From positions 1 through 20,378 of the forward strand of contig JAYMGJ010000422.1 of NCBI GenBank assembly GCA_037178675.1: DNA of 20,378 nucleotides. Reading direction: 5' to 3'. Below, piece by piece: positions 8,506 to 17,090 of the stretch. Within the stretch, counting starts at the first letter, position 1. Each line of letters begins with the position of its first letter. Source of the stretch: Scleroderma bovista. Taxonomy: Eukaryota; Basidiomycota; Agaricomycetes; Boletales; Sclerodermataceae. The notes beneath the pieces are model-generated. The model worked only from the letters and a program-made list of their open reading frames with translations, had not been told where the DNA came from and did not search any database. The position numbers and the translations under genes were made by a program.

Positions 8506-8587
8506 TGAGCGCACTGTGTGCAGCAATGCACCAGGCAGCGCTCCAGCTCCCTGAGCATCACTTTAACTAGCTTGACGCTGTGGACCA

Positions 8588-8713
8588 CAGTGAGCTCCTA
8601 GTTGAGCCCCTGCACAGCCACAAGGTGAAGTCGGTCGACGACTTGCGCCAGACAGTGAGCTCCTAGTTGAGCACCTGTATTGCCACAGGTGAAGTTCGTC
8701 AATGACTTGTGCC
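8588..8713 (+). repeat. Duplicated ~65-bp block in the copia leader
   Basis: A block beginning CAGTGAGCTCCTAGTTGAGC occurs at 8588-8652 and again at 8653-about 8713, both ending with a GACTTGYGCC-like motif. The motif GTCGACGACTTGCGC occurs a further time near 8729-8744. The blocks lie between the primer site and the gag start, where packaging signals would be expected. Confidence 0.7.
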
Positions 8714-8874
8714 AACCATGGCGAACATCGTCGACGACTTGCGCTGGCATACCCTAGTCATGAGTTAGCTGTTGACAGAAGTGCTTTCACTAGCACTCAG
8801 GTGTTTCTTCTTTTCTTGCCTGTCCGTTGTCGCATTCACTTGCTGACTCCGTTGACTCCCAACAGAACATCACC

Positions 8875-10389
8875 ATGTCCAGCGCTCTCGACAAAATGGT
8901 TCCCATGTTCACTGGCTCCAACTGGCAGCAGTGGCACACCTCCATGCAGGCCTACCTCCGGGCACAAGGCCAATGGTACGTCTACTCGACGACTCAACCC
9001 GCTGACGGTCACGATGACCGTAAGGAATGGGACAACAACACCGAGAGAGTGCTCAGTAATATCACCTTGCGCCTCGCCACCTCGATCCAGGTCGCCGTCT
9101 CGAATCTCGACAGCGTTAAGGAAGTCTGGGACCACCTGAAGAAGAACTTTGGCGCCCCCAGTATCGGCTCTGCCTATGCTGAGCTTAGCAAGCTCCTGTC
9201 GACTACCATCCCCGCTGGCTCCCATCCCGCTCCGGCTATCACCAAAGTGCTTAGCCACTTCGCCTATCTCAAAGGCGCCGGCTTCGAATTCCCTGCCCCC
9301 GTGCAGGCCATGATCATTCTGTGCAAGCTCCCTCCTACTATGGAGGTTGTAGCTCAAATACTCAGCCAGACATCGCCAGACGAGATTAAAAATCTGAAGC
9401 CTGACGGGATCGTCAAGGCTGCCATGCTCTCATTCGAGCAGAAAGGCGCCTCTTCGCGCGCCGGTGGTAAGGGCCCTCAGGCCAACAAGCTTAGTGCTGT
9501 GAAGCACAAGCCGGCTGACCCCAAATTTGCCCAGCAGCAGCAGCAGCCCCAGAGGCAGCAGCAGCAGCAAGGCGGGTCCAACGGCGGTGCGAGCGGAAAC
9601 GCTCCTGCCCAAGGACAAGAAGGCCGCACACGCCGTGGCAGCAAGAAGGCTCGCGCTCGCCACGAGAACGCCCAACAGGCAGCCTTTGCCACTTATGTCC
9701 ACTACGATGGACCAGAGCCCACCGTCGACCCTCGTGCCCTGGCTCACACTCCCGGTGCTGCCCACTACGGCCCCCCCGCATTCACAAATACTATCAAGGC
9801 CTTCGACTTGGCACACCGTCTGGGAGTAGAGCCCTCCTGCCAAACCATCCGCACCCTCGACCAAGTAGTGTCGTTGGCGAGTGCGAACCTGGACCAGCCC
9901 GAGGCCGGTCCCTCCTCATTGAAGCGCCCTCGTCTCGAGGAGCACATCACGATGTATGAGGAGGATGCCATCTCCCTTGGGGATGATGAACCATTCGCCC
10001 ACGAACCCTTCGCTGACAATGAGTTCGACGAAATCGACGCAATGGTCCTCGACCGCTATAACGCAACGTTGATGGCGATGGGCGCAGAGGCCAGCCTTTT
10101 CAGGCAAGTACCTTCTGCACGCATGCTGACTGACACTGACACGCTCCCTTTACATGTGCGCTTTACGCCGGCACTGTATATAGCGAGCAGTAACTACAAT
10201 TTGTTGTGTCGTGTCTCGAGTAATGCATATATTTGTTTGTGTTCAAATAATGCACGCTGTGCTGGCTGTAAGGGAAAAATGGTCGACGATAGTGAACTTT
10301 CTGGTGCCTTCTGGCTCCTAGACTCTGGCGCATCACGCCACTTCACTGGTGACATAGGCGATTTCGCCTCCTACAATGCGCTAAAGTGA
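8875..10389 (+). CDS. Copia Gag with N-terminal part of the protease
   Basis: ATG 8875 sits in a good context (CACCATGTCC) and gives 504 residues; an upstream non-ATG extension is less likely. Residues about 5-190 resemble the copia-type Gag fold (FTGSNWQQWHTSMQAYL, later VKEVWDHLKKNFG). A Gln-rich and Lys/Arg-rich part follows (about 215-285). The C-terminus has WLLDSGASRHFTGD, the aspartic protease active site with Asp at about residue 483. I see no canonical CCHC zinc knuckle, although a Cys-rich stretch (CLCSNNARCAGC) precedes the protease. A TGA at 10387-10389 interrupts the protease only about 20 residues after the active site. Gag forms the particle; the protease would process it. Confidence 0.85.
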   Translation: MSSALDKMVPMFTGSNWQQWHTSMQAYLRAQGQWYVYSTTQPADGHDDRKEWDNNTERVLSNITLRLATSIQVAVSNLDSVKEVWDHLKKNFGAPSIGSAYAELSKLLSTTIPAGSHPAPAITKVLSHFAYLKGAGFEFPAPVQAMIILCKLPPTMEVVAQILSQTSPDEIKNLKPDGIVKAAMLSFEQKGASSRAGGKGPQANKLSAVKHKPADPKFAQQQQQPQRQQQQQGGSNGGASGNAPAQGQEGRTRRGSKKARARHENAQQAAFATYVHYDGPEPTVDPRALAHTPGAAHYGPPAFTNTIKAFDLAHRLGVEPSCQTIRTLDQVVSLASANLDQPEAGPSSLKRPRLEEHITMYEEDAISLGDDEPFAHEPFADNEFDEIDAMVLDRYNATLMAMGAEASLFRQVPSARMLTDTDTLPLHVRFTPALYIASSNYNLLCRVSSNAYICLCSNNARCAGCKGKMVDDSELSGAFWLLDSGASRHFTGDIGDFASYNALK

Positions 10390-10704
10390 GCGCACTACGC
10401 CAAAACCGCAAATGGTGTAGCACTAATTGCTGGCATTGGCACGGTATTACTCCGGTGCCTAGACCACAACTCAGGGGATGAGAAAGTCATTACACTCACC
10501 CAAGTGCTCCATATGCCAGGCGCTACTGCACGCCTTATGTCTATGAGCGAAATGCTCCAGCGTAACTACAAAGTCACTGGCGATAAGCGAGGCATTAGCC
10601 TCATCCATAAAACTGAACGCCTATGGTTTGGGCCAGACCCAGAAGACGATTGCAACGTCATTTTCGGGATTAGATCTATCCCAATAATTAGATCTCAACT
10701 ATAA
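10390..10704 (+). pseudogene. Continuation of the copia protease/pol after the in-frame TGA
   Basis: The gag frame stays open for about 104 more codons after the TGA and keeps copia character: a TANGVALIAGIGTVLLRCLD segment, then QVLHMPGATARLMSMSEML. This matches the end of the retroviral-like protease and the linker before integrase. It stops at TAA 10702-10704, but the last 4-5 codons already lie in the neighbouring gene. The TGA may be a mutated Trp or Arg codon or, less likely, a regulated stop. Confidence 0.75.
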
Positions 10705-12537
10705 CTCCAACAATACTTCAGACCCTTACAACACTCCTGCCAGTAATTTCTATGGAGGTGGCAATGCACAATTTCCTGTGCCTACGCCCCCTATCCCAGC
10801 ATGGGGCAGTAATTCACAGATAATACAAGAGCAACAATACAACGTAAGTGTTTATGCATACTTCTATGTTGATCTTATCACCTTTCCCACAGATGCACAA
10901 CAATAATTTCAGCCAAAACATTCCAGAACAATCAGTAAGTCTTTGGTCCATTTGTGTTGCAACCCACTGATTTCCTGCGCATATATGCAGCATACACAAT
11001 GTATTCAGTACCTTCAAGATACCGTCAACAGGCTCCAAGTTGAAAATACCTCACTCAGAGCAGAACGCTCTGCTATTCAGTAAGTTGATCATGGTCATTT
11101 AGGTTTACTGACACTACTTCTATCATAGAAATGCATATAATACCCTTGTTTCACAGCTAGCAGTACAGAAATCCAACTCTGTTGTTTCTGGAGTGGATGG
11201 TCCGATTGGTGTTGCACTACACCCTTTGCCCATGGACATCGCTGGCTCTCTCTTGAAGAGGAATCCCCCTCCTCAGCTTGACTGCACCAACTATCTCAAG
11301 GTTCGCTTTTGGACAGAGACAGAGTGGAAGATATGGCAAGCAACAAATGCAGAAGGGCAACAATCCAGCCAATACACATTGTTCCTGGAAGACAATGATG
11401 GCAAACCTCTTCCTAGCAAGTGGATAGGCGATATCCTTCAGACCGCACGGGATCTTTGGCATGAACTTCGCAAGTGCAAGTTTATTGACTCGGATACTAT
11501 GTGGACATCAATGTCTGCCAGTGCCAAGTGGAACTTCCATGATGAGGTGACAAGAGCATGCCCAGAGCTCAACTTGGGTGAAGACTTGTGGAAGAGTGAT
11601 ATGCTTGGCAAAAAGAATTATGGTTCTTTCATGCAGACTTGGTTTACTAACAGGGCAGATGATAAGGTGTCCGGTTCTGGTAAGTGCAAGGTGAAGAAGG
11701 AAAGTGTTGATTCCGTAGACTTCCACAAGTCCAAACATGCACACCTCAGTCCCTTGCCATCTCCTGATGGCAACAGCAACATCAATGACTCCAACACTCA
11801 AATACCCACATCAATCAGCGCCTCCTCTGCAAGCTCTTCCAGCATCCAATCTGTATCTGGGCCACATATGCTATCTATTCCTTCTTCATTACATTATGCC
11901 CCTCCTGAGGTTGACAACTTCAGACAGATTTATGACTTCTCTGGCATGCTGGACAATATGTGCACTGGTGCTGATGCTGATGCTTGCACACCAGGCAAGA
12001 AGATATGTAAGGAATAATTACAATACTAATGATCTTGTTTCTAGCCAAGTCTCCTATGTCCAATGCTTCATCAAACTCAGTTGAAGGGGCTGCCATCTCT
12101 AATGACAACATCAAGAACTCATTGTGAGTAAACATGTCTTCACATTCACTTACTGATTTTGGTGTTGTAGGTCTACCGTGCCTGATGTTGCTGGGTTGGA
12201 TGTAGTTGAAAGCGGTAACACGGTGGCTTCCATTGCTCCTCCTGTGGTCAGGAACCCACTGTGAGTAAATGTACCTTTATACACCACCTGCTAACCTTTG
12301 AGTTGCAGGCTTTCCATGTGCACGAAGCCTCCTGTTGATGCTGCGATCTTGAGTACCACAACTCCAGGCACCATTCAAGACAATTGCTTTAAGGAACCAT
12401 CTCAAATTGATCAAGCAAACACTGGAGCACCTTTAGATCACACAGGCAAGTGTGTGAGATCAATGAGTCCATTGATAACACCACTCTAGTGAATGCGAGT
12501 GCATTGCAATCAGTGGCACAGGCAGTACCTGGACAAT

Positions 12538-12540
12538 CTT
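12538..12540. repeat. Left target-site duplication (CTT) of the CACTA-type element
   Basis: CTT directly precedes the CACTG end and matches 13263-13265 after the CAGTG end. Three bases alone are weak evidence, but joining the flanks here keeps the coding frame. Confidence 0.65.
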
Positions 12541-13262
12541 CACTGCAAGTATTTCCCAATGTTTCATGACAAAACATTGTAAAAAAATAGAAGAAAGAGA
12601 TACTCTTTTATTTATAATTTTGTTCAACAAAAAAGACAAATATCATACAGCATTATTTTTGTCATTTTTGTGTCAAGACATGATTTGAGATCATTTCTTA
12701 TGTTGAGAGTATAAAGTATTTAACATTTTTTTTCTGCCTGTCCCTTGAAAAACAAATAAAGAAATAACAATGTAAATTTTCCCACAGCAAGCATTTTCAA
12801 TTTTCTGCAGTGAAAAATTGAATCAAAAGATACTCTATTCCACAAAAATAAATGTTTAAGAAATATACTATATATTTTTGGTCATAACACTCTAGCCAGC
12901 CAATCAGTATCCAGAAACAATCATGTTTCTTGAAGAAAATTCTATTGTTTTCTTTTAACATGTTTTTAAAAATAATATGGTATCTTATTTCTAATCAAAC
13001 ATACTGAAATTCTTGCTATGAGAAAAATTACATTTTTTTTTCTTTATTTGTTTTTCAAGGAACAGGCAGAAGAAAAAGGTTAAATTTTTTATAGTTCTAA
13101 CATAAGAAATAATCTCAAATGATGTTTTGGCAAAGAAAATGACAAAATGATGCTGTATAATTTTTGTGTGTTTTGTTAAACAAAATTGTAAATAAAAAAG
13201 TATCTCTTTCTTCTATATTTTTATAATGTTTTGTCATAAAACATTGAGAAATGCTTGCAGTG
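12541..13262. mobile_element. CACTA-type non-autonomous DNA transposon (722 bp, long inverted repeats)
   Basis: The element begins CACTGCAAGTATTTC and ends GAAATGCTTGCAGTG. Its halves are inverted copies over about 255-260 bp (about 12541-12803 and 13001-13262) with scattered mismatches. CTT flanks both ends (12538-12540 and 13263-13265). CACTA/EnSpm elements have CACTA or CACTG termini and 3-bp target duplications, so that superfamily fits best. It is very AT-rich and has no transposase ORF. It lies inside an exon, and the coding frame on either side joins cleanly when element and one CTT are left out. Confidence 0.85.
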
Positions 13263-13265
13263 CTT
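13263..13265. repeat. Right target-site duplication (CTT) of the CACTA-type element
   Basis: CTT follows the CAGTG end; coding sequence continues with CAAGGTCACC. Confidence 0.65.
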
Positions 13266-13783
13266 CAAGGTCACCAGCAGAGACACCAGCTGGACCACCC
13301 ACACAGACAGCACCTAATGGACCTGAGAAGAAGGTGTGGTGTCCACCATCAAACAAGAGCGTGAGGTAAGTGCCACAATCAACACAGAAACTTGCTAACT
13401 GGTCTACTCTATTAGGACACTTTGTATGCATCATTATCAATGCCAAATTGGTGGTTTGCTTGAAGAATTCAACATGTATTTCGAGGCATTGTCTGCAGAG
13501 GCAAAAGGAGTATGTATATTAAGTTATTTCTATGGCTCAATCTTAACTAGTAATTGGACACAGAAATACAAGGAGGAAACAAAGAACCTGGTGAGATTTA
13601 TCTGCTAAACTGTTGTCGCGAAGTTTTCGGGCCTGCCTATGCATTAGGTGCTTCATTGTGTTGTTCCAAGAGGCATGGGATCATTGTTTGAATGTGCAGG
13701 ATCATGTCTATCAGTGGAGGGAGCTGGATTGTAGGCTAGCAGGCAGTGGTGGTGGTGCGAGGTGGGCGGGTGGGCAATCATAA

Positions 13784-14223
13784 TGTCTATTTGTGCATAT
13801 GTAGGCATACCACGCTGCAATCACACAAAGCATAAGTTTTGTATAATCTGGAATGAATTGGCAGAAGAACTGGACAAGCAATTCAAAGGACACTCCATTA
13901 TGGAAAGCCAGAGCATTGCGCCCCATTTTCGGGATGACTAATACATTTTGCTAAATTCATTTCTCAATTTGTCAATTGTGTTCAGCAAGACTCCAGTCAC
14001 CGCTTTGTAAAATGCAAAACAGCGAAGTTCAAATACCATATGTCCAAGTACCCAATGTTGAAGTCAAAACATAAACATACAACATAGTAAGTCAAAATAT
14101 CAAACATTGAAGTCCAAACATCAAATGCCAAAGTGTAAATGTACACTGTAGTCATATCACTTTTCAAAATATGCAGTGTATGTCGTGTGTGACTAAGTAC
14201 AAGTATTGAAGTATACAAAGTTG
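13784..14223. other. Spacer with a possible last exon and a degenerate GAAGTCCAAACAT repeat
   Basis: A plus-strand stretch after the acceptor-like ATGTAG near 13803 is open to TAA at 13939-13941 (CIIWNELAEELDKQFKG) and may be a further exon of the preceding gene; its phase is unresolved. From about 14024 to 14130 variants of GAAGTCCAAACATCAAA recur (near 14024, 14059, 14090 and 14109), a degraded short tandem repeat. Confidence 0.35.
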
Positions 14224-14695
14224 CTAAGTGGTCATGCAGTTCCTCGATTCACCACTCAAAGCAGCCAGCCCAAAGCCACCCCATCTGCAAAAGTTGTTGC
14301 AGATGTGCTGTTTCTCAAAAAGTGTCACTCCTTTCTGCACATTCCCTTCGCTGAACAGTTTCATACCCACACCAACTTTGCTAATTACTAAAGTGTGAGT
14401 TGGTGGGGGGGGGGAAAACAGGTAAAGCATGCTTACGGATGAGTTAGGATCTGTGGCTCTGTTAAAATTACACCACTGCCTGTGATAGATGTGGATTAGT
14501 GTTGCAGATTCAACAAGTTGATTTAAACATACCTTGGTAATCGGAAATGTATACCTGACCACTAGTTTTCACATATTGCACGTGCTGCGTGAACGCTAAA
14601 AATTTTGCAATCTTGTCTTCTGTTCTATCCAAAAAGCCACAAGGGGCTGCATCACTATTGTGGATGTATTTCACAAAGTCCACATCCAAGGTGGG
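14224..14695 (-). pseudogene. Alpha-kinase domain C-terminus, cut at its 5' side
   Basis: Minus-strand exon 14695-14533 reads DFVKYIHNSDAAP, then KFLAFTQHVQYVKTSG and ISDYQG. An intron (donor GTATGT at 14532-14527, acceptor near 14388) leads to an exon with KLFSEGNVQKGVTLFEKQH and CNNFCRWGGFGL, ending in TAG at 14226-14224. This pattern, an F.QH.QY block, DYQG, GEGN-like, then a helix with H..CN..C, is the C-terminal lobe of fungal alpha-type (atypical) protein kinases, whose last cysteines and histidines bind zinc. The ATP-binding N-lobe is missing: at 14696 the sequence changes to LTR-like DNA. The N-terminal half of what is probably the same gene lies at 17091-18362. The intron contains a run of ten G on the plus strand. 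Confidence 0.65.
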
Positions 14696-15380
14696 TGTCA
14701 AGACCGGTTCTCCTCAACGATCTTACTAGGAGGTCCAGAGGCGCAGGAAACTAATGAGGAGGTAAGTCCAGACACTAGTAGGTACTAGTTAGTGCAGAGA
14801 GTCAAGTCCGGGTCAAACGATGTCACGCACCAAACGTGTTTGGTACTGTGGACATGGAGAAAGTTAGCCGATGAAACTAATGTGAAGAACGCACCCAAGA
14901 TCTGTTGAAAGATTGTCCCGACTTGAGGGATACAGACAGCCCTCGCTATCCATATCACGCAAAGTCAAGACTATCCTGGAGCAAGAGATGAATGCCATCG
15001 TCTGGCAGTCATCCCTCGCACGAGAACTGCTAAGAAGCAGAAGAATCCAAGGATTGATGATCATTTCAGTATGAGAGAGGAATGCAACCTACTGCAGTCA
15101 AACTCCCATACCAGAACAACCGAAGAAGCAGAAGAAACAATAGAGAAACAAAGGAGAAAGAGAAGAAATGAATTTTAGCGCCCAAATGTCAAAATTAGGC
15201 GCCCAGTGCTGGCATTCTGATTTTGTGAATAGCTCCGCCATTTCTGAAGCTATCAAGCACGTGACTATATGGTCAGAAAGCCTAGACCGTGGTCTATCTG
15301 CCTGTCAAGTTCCGATGTAAATCCGTTCATTTCCCACAGATATTTCACATGCAATCCAGACCTCCACTCTATCGCTCACT

Positions 15381-15770
15381 ATGGAGTCCGCATTTTCTCT
15401 GGAACGTTTCTCTGCTATTGCAGCAGACCTCAACTACGTCCTGCTCTTGGAACAACCTCTCCCAGAGCTCCTGTGCACTGTCTGGCACATATCTTCCCAG
15501 CCTGCTCCATCAGTTCCTCTAGTTCTTGGTCAGCACGTTCTCCTCGTCAGTCCTGCATCATGCACATACTTTGGTCGTCTCAAGTCTATTGTTAGACTTG
15601 AAAATTCATACCTGGTCGTCTCTGTGTCTCCTGAGTCCTCTGCATATGGTCCTTTCATCCCAGAGTCCTGTCACATCCATCTCCCTCTATCATTCATCTC
15701 GCTTCCATGGACACATCAAATTCGCTATTCATGTTTCACTTCCCTGCTATCCCACAACAAACACGAATGA
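15381..15770 (+). CDS. ORF of unknown function inside the retrotransposon-derived block
   Basis: ATG 15381 in the context CTCACTATGGAG opens 129 codons ending at TGA 15768-15770. The protein is rich in Leu, Ser and Pro, with a LLLEQPLPELLCTVWHI segment, a VLGQHVLLVSPASCTYFGR segment and a hydrophobic, Pro/Ser-containing C-terminal part (FISLPWTHQIRYSCF). It shows no catalytic motif, zinc finger or clear signal peptide. Its place just before a probable LTR would fit an accessory ORF, but two other forward frames are partly open here, so chance cannot be excluded. Confidence 0.3.
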   Translation: MESAFSLERFSAIAADLNYVLLLEQPLPELLCTVWHISSQPAPSVPLVLGQHVLLVSPASCTYFGRLKSIVRLENSYLVVSVSPESSAYGPFIPESCHIHLPLSFISLPWTHQIRYSCFTSLLSHNKHE

Positions 15771-15903
15771 AACAGTGCTCTAGAACCCTTCTTAGGAGCC
15801 CTAATAGAGTACAGAACCTTCCCCTTACTGCTCAAGGGAAGACTGCACTTCGGGAGCACCAAATTTCGCATTTTTGCTCTACAGAAGCTCAATCCAAGGG
15901 ACT

Positions 15904-17050
15904 TGTGACACTCTGTGACCAGCTGTGACTCTACTTGTCATTCCAGGCCCCCTGACACTGCTCTTCTGGTCGGATCAATTCTTTTATTATCCCCCAGCCA
16001 CTCCCATCAGTGGCACTGCTTCAGAAGCTCATCTCCAGATCTAAAGTCCAATAAATCATAGGTTGTGCTTCCCTTCTGTCTGAGTCACACAGAGTCACTC
16101 TGGCTCACTCTGACTCACTCTGCTGCGCATTATTCATCCCCTCTTGGCATTACTAATCCCCATTACTCCCCTTACCAATCACTTACCAATCATCCTTCAA
16201 ATCATGCTTATCATGCTGCTTATCAATTCATGACTCATGCCCCTATGATTCATATGCATTATGTCATCGCATATGCTCATTTAGCTTCGATCTACTCATC
16301 CCATGCTTTCCCCCCCTCTCTTTTGGGCCCCATGCAATGATTCTTCCATATTCTTGGTTATACACCCCTTTTTACCTATGTTTTTGCTCTTTCCCTTGGC
16401 TCAGCAGCTTGTTCAGGCTCTCCCCATCGATGACTCAGCCTGATTACACTGATTATCAATCGCTTACCAATTTCTTACCAATCTCTTACCAAGCACTTAG
16501 TCATTTGTGCTTACAGGGCCACAGCCCCTCCTGTATATAAACCAGCAGCCAAAGGCTGCAAGGAAGTGTCTGCTTCCCCCTCAATAAAGCGACCACATTC
16601 ACTCTCCCTCTCTGTCTATAAGCTCTATCTTTGTCTTTGGACTTGTAGGTCACTCAGTGCTGGCCTAAAGCTCCTATATTGTTGTTTATCAGATATATCT
16701 TGTATCTGATCATTTCTCTAGGCTCAAGCGCAGTCTAGCATCTCTGTCCACTCCATCCCATCACTGTCCATCGCATTCTTGAAGCAGGAACTGTCCCCTT
16801 GCTTCCCTGTTGCTCCATCGCTGCTATTACACCCCTATCATCAATCTATCGTCGCTCTTCAATCCCAGGACTCTTCCTAACCACTGTGGTAGGCTGAAGA
16901 GGAGTCAATACCATCCCCAGTCGCATATCTTCCCCATCAGAAGCCCTTCCCTTCCCTCCTGCATCCTGCCTGAAGGCGTGCAGCACATCCCCCTGAGGAG
17001 ATTAAATACCAGAAACACAAAGGAAGACCACCACTCGCATATTGCTGTCA
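15904..17050 (+). repeat. Probable LTR (~1.15 kb) with promoter and polyA signal
   Basis: The proposed LTR starts TGTGACACTCTGTGACC and ends GCTGTCA. Order of signals: repeated TTACCAAT motifs (about 16170-16195 and 16462-16492) and TCACTCTG repeats (about 16095-16125), then TATATAA at 16534-16540, two small stem-loops, and AATAAA at 16583-16588. After CA come two bases and then TGGTGTTGG (17053-17061), placed like a tRNA primer-binding site. The 5' boundary is uncertain because TGTGAC occurs three times within 25 bases. Only about 40 bases of internal region follow before host sequence resumes. Confidence 0.5.
16534..16540 (+). promoter_or_regulatory. TATA box of the probable LTR
   Basis: TATATAA lies just before two compact stem-loops, GCAGCC-AAA-GGCTGC (16545-16559) and GGAAG-TGTCTG-CTTCC (16562-16577), and 43 bases before an AATAAA signal. 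Transcripts would start at or near the stem-loops. Confidence 0.55.
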
Positions 17051-17052
17051 TT

Positions 17053-17061
17053 TGGTGTTGG
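17053..17061 (+). promoter_or_regulatory. Possible primer-binding site after the LTR
   Basis: TGGTGTTGG starts two bases after the CA end. TGG pairs with the CCA tail of a tRNA, but I cannot name the tRNA. Confidence 0.35.
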
Positions 17062-17090
17062 TTGTTGGTTGTTCTGACCTCTTCCCTCAC

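Larger units (their letters stand above)
8217..10691 (+). mobile_element. Ty1/copia retrotransposon, 5' part only
   Basis: The piece holds a 5' LTR, a primer-binding site, a leader, gag and the protease start, then stops near 10690 where unrelated spliced coding sequence begins. Integrase, reverse transcriptase, RNase H and the 3' LTR are missing, so it cannot move by itself. The bases before the LTR (GCAATAAA) cannot be checked for a target duplication because the other end is gone. Confidence 0.85.
10692..13783 (+). pseudogene. Multi-exon gene of unknown function (coiled coil plus conserved domain), disrupted
   Basis: Proposed exons: 10692-10843, 10893-10934, 10991-11079, 11129-12006, 12045-12123, 12171-12260, 12309-12540, 13266-13365, 13416-13509, 13564-13590 and perhaps 13700-13783. 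Most junctions have GTAAGT/GTGAGT donors and AG acceptors in matching phase. The N-terminus is Asn/Pro-rich; a leucine-zipper-like coiled coil follows (about 10991-11190, YLQDTVNRLQVENTSL). The large exon has a conserved-looking domain (LDCTNYLKVRFWTE ... EDLWKSDMLGKKNYGS), then a basic, Ser-rich tail. The last exons (GGLLEEFNMYFEALSAEAK) resemble a short helical module of mushroom proteins of unknown function. The start is missing, since copia sequence abuts at 10691. A frameshift near 12451 and a transposon at 12541 break the gene. The 3' end is uncertain. Confidence 0.6.

Noticed and set aside
8836..9864. Long minus-strand ORFs across copia gag
   Set aside because: They are shadows of the GC-rich gag frame; the plus strand carries the Gag and protease motifs.
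12812..12829. TGAAAAATTGAATCAAA shared by the CACTA element and the repeat region near 5234
   Set aside because: Only 17 AT-rich bases; chance similarity is likely, with no extension on either side.
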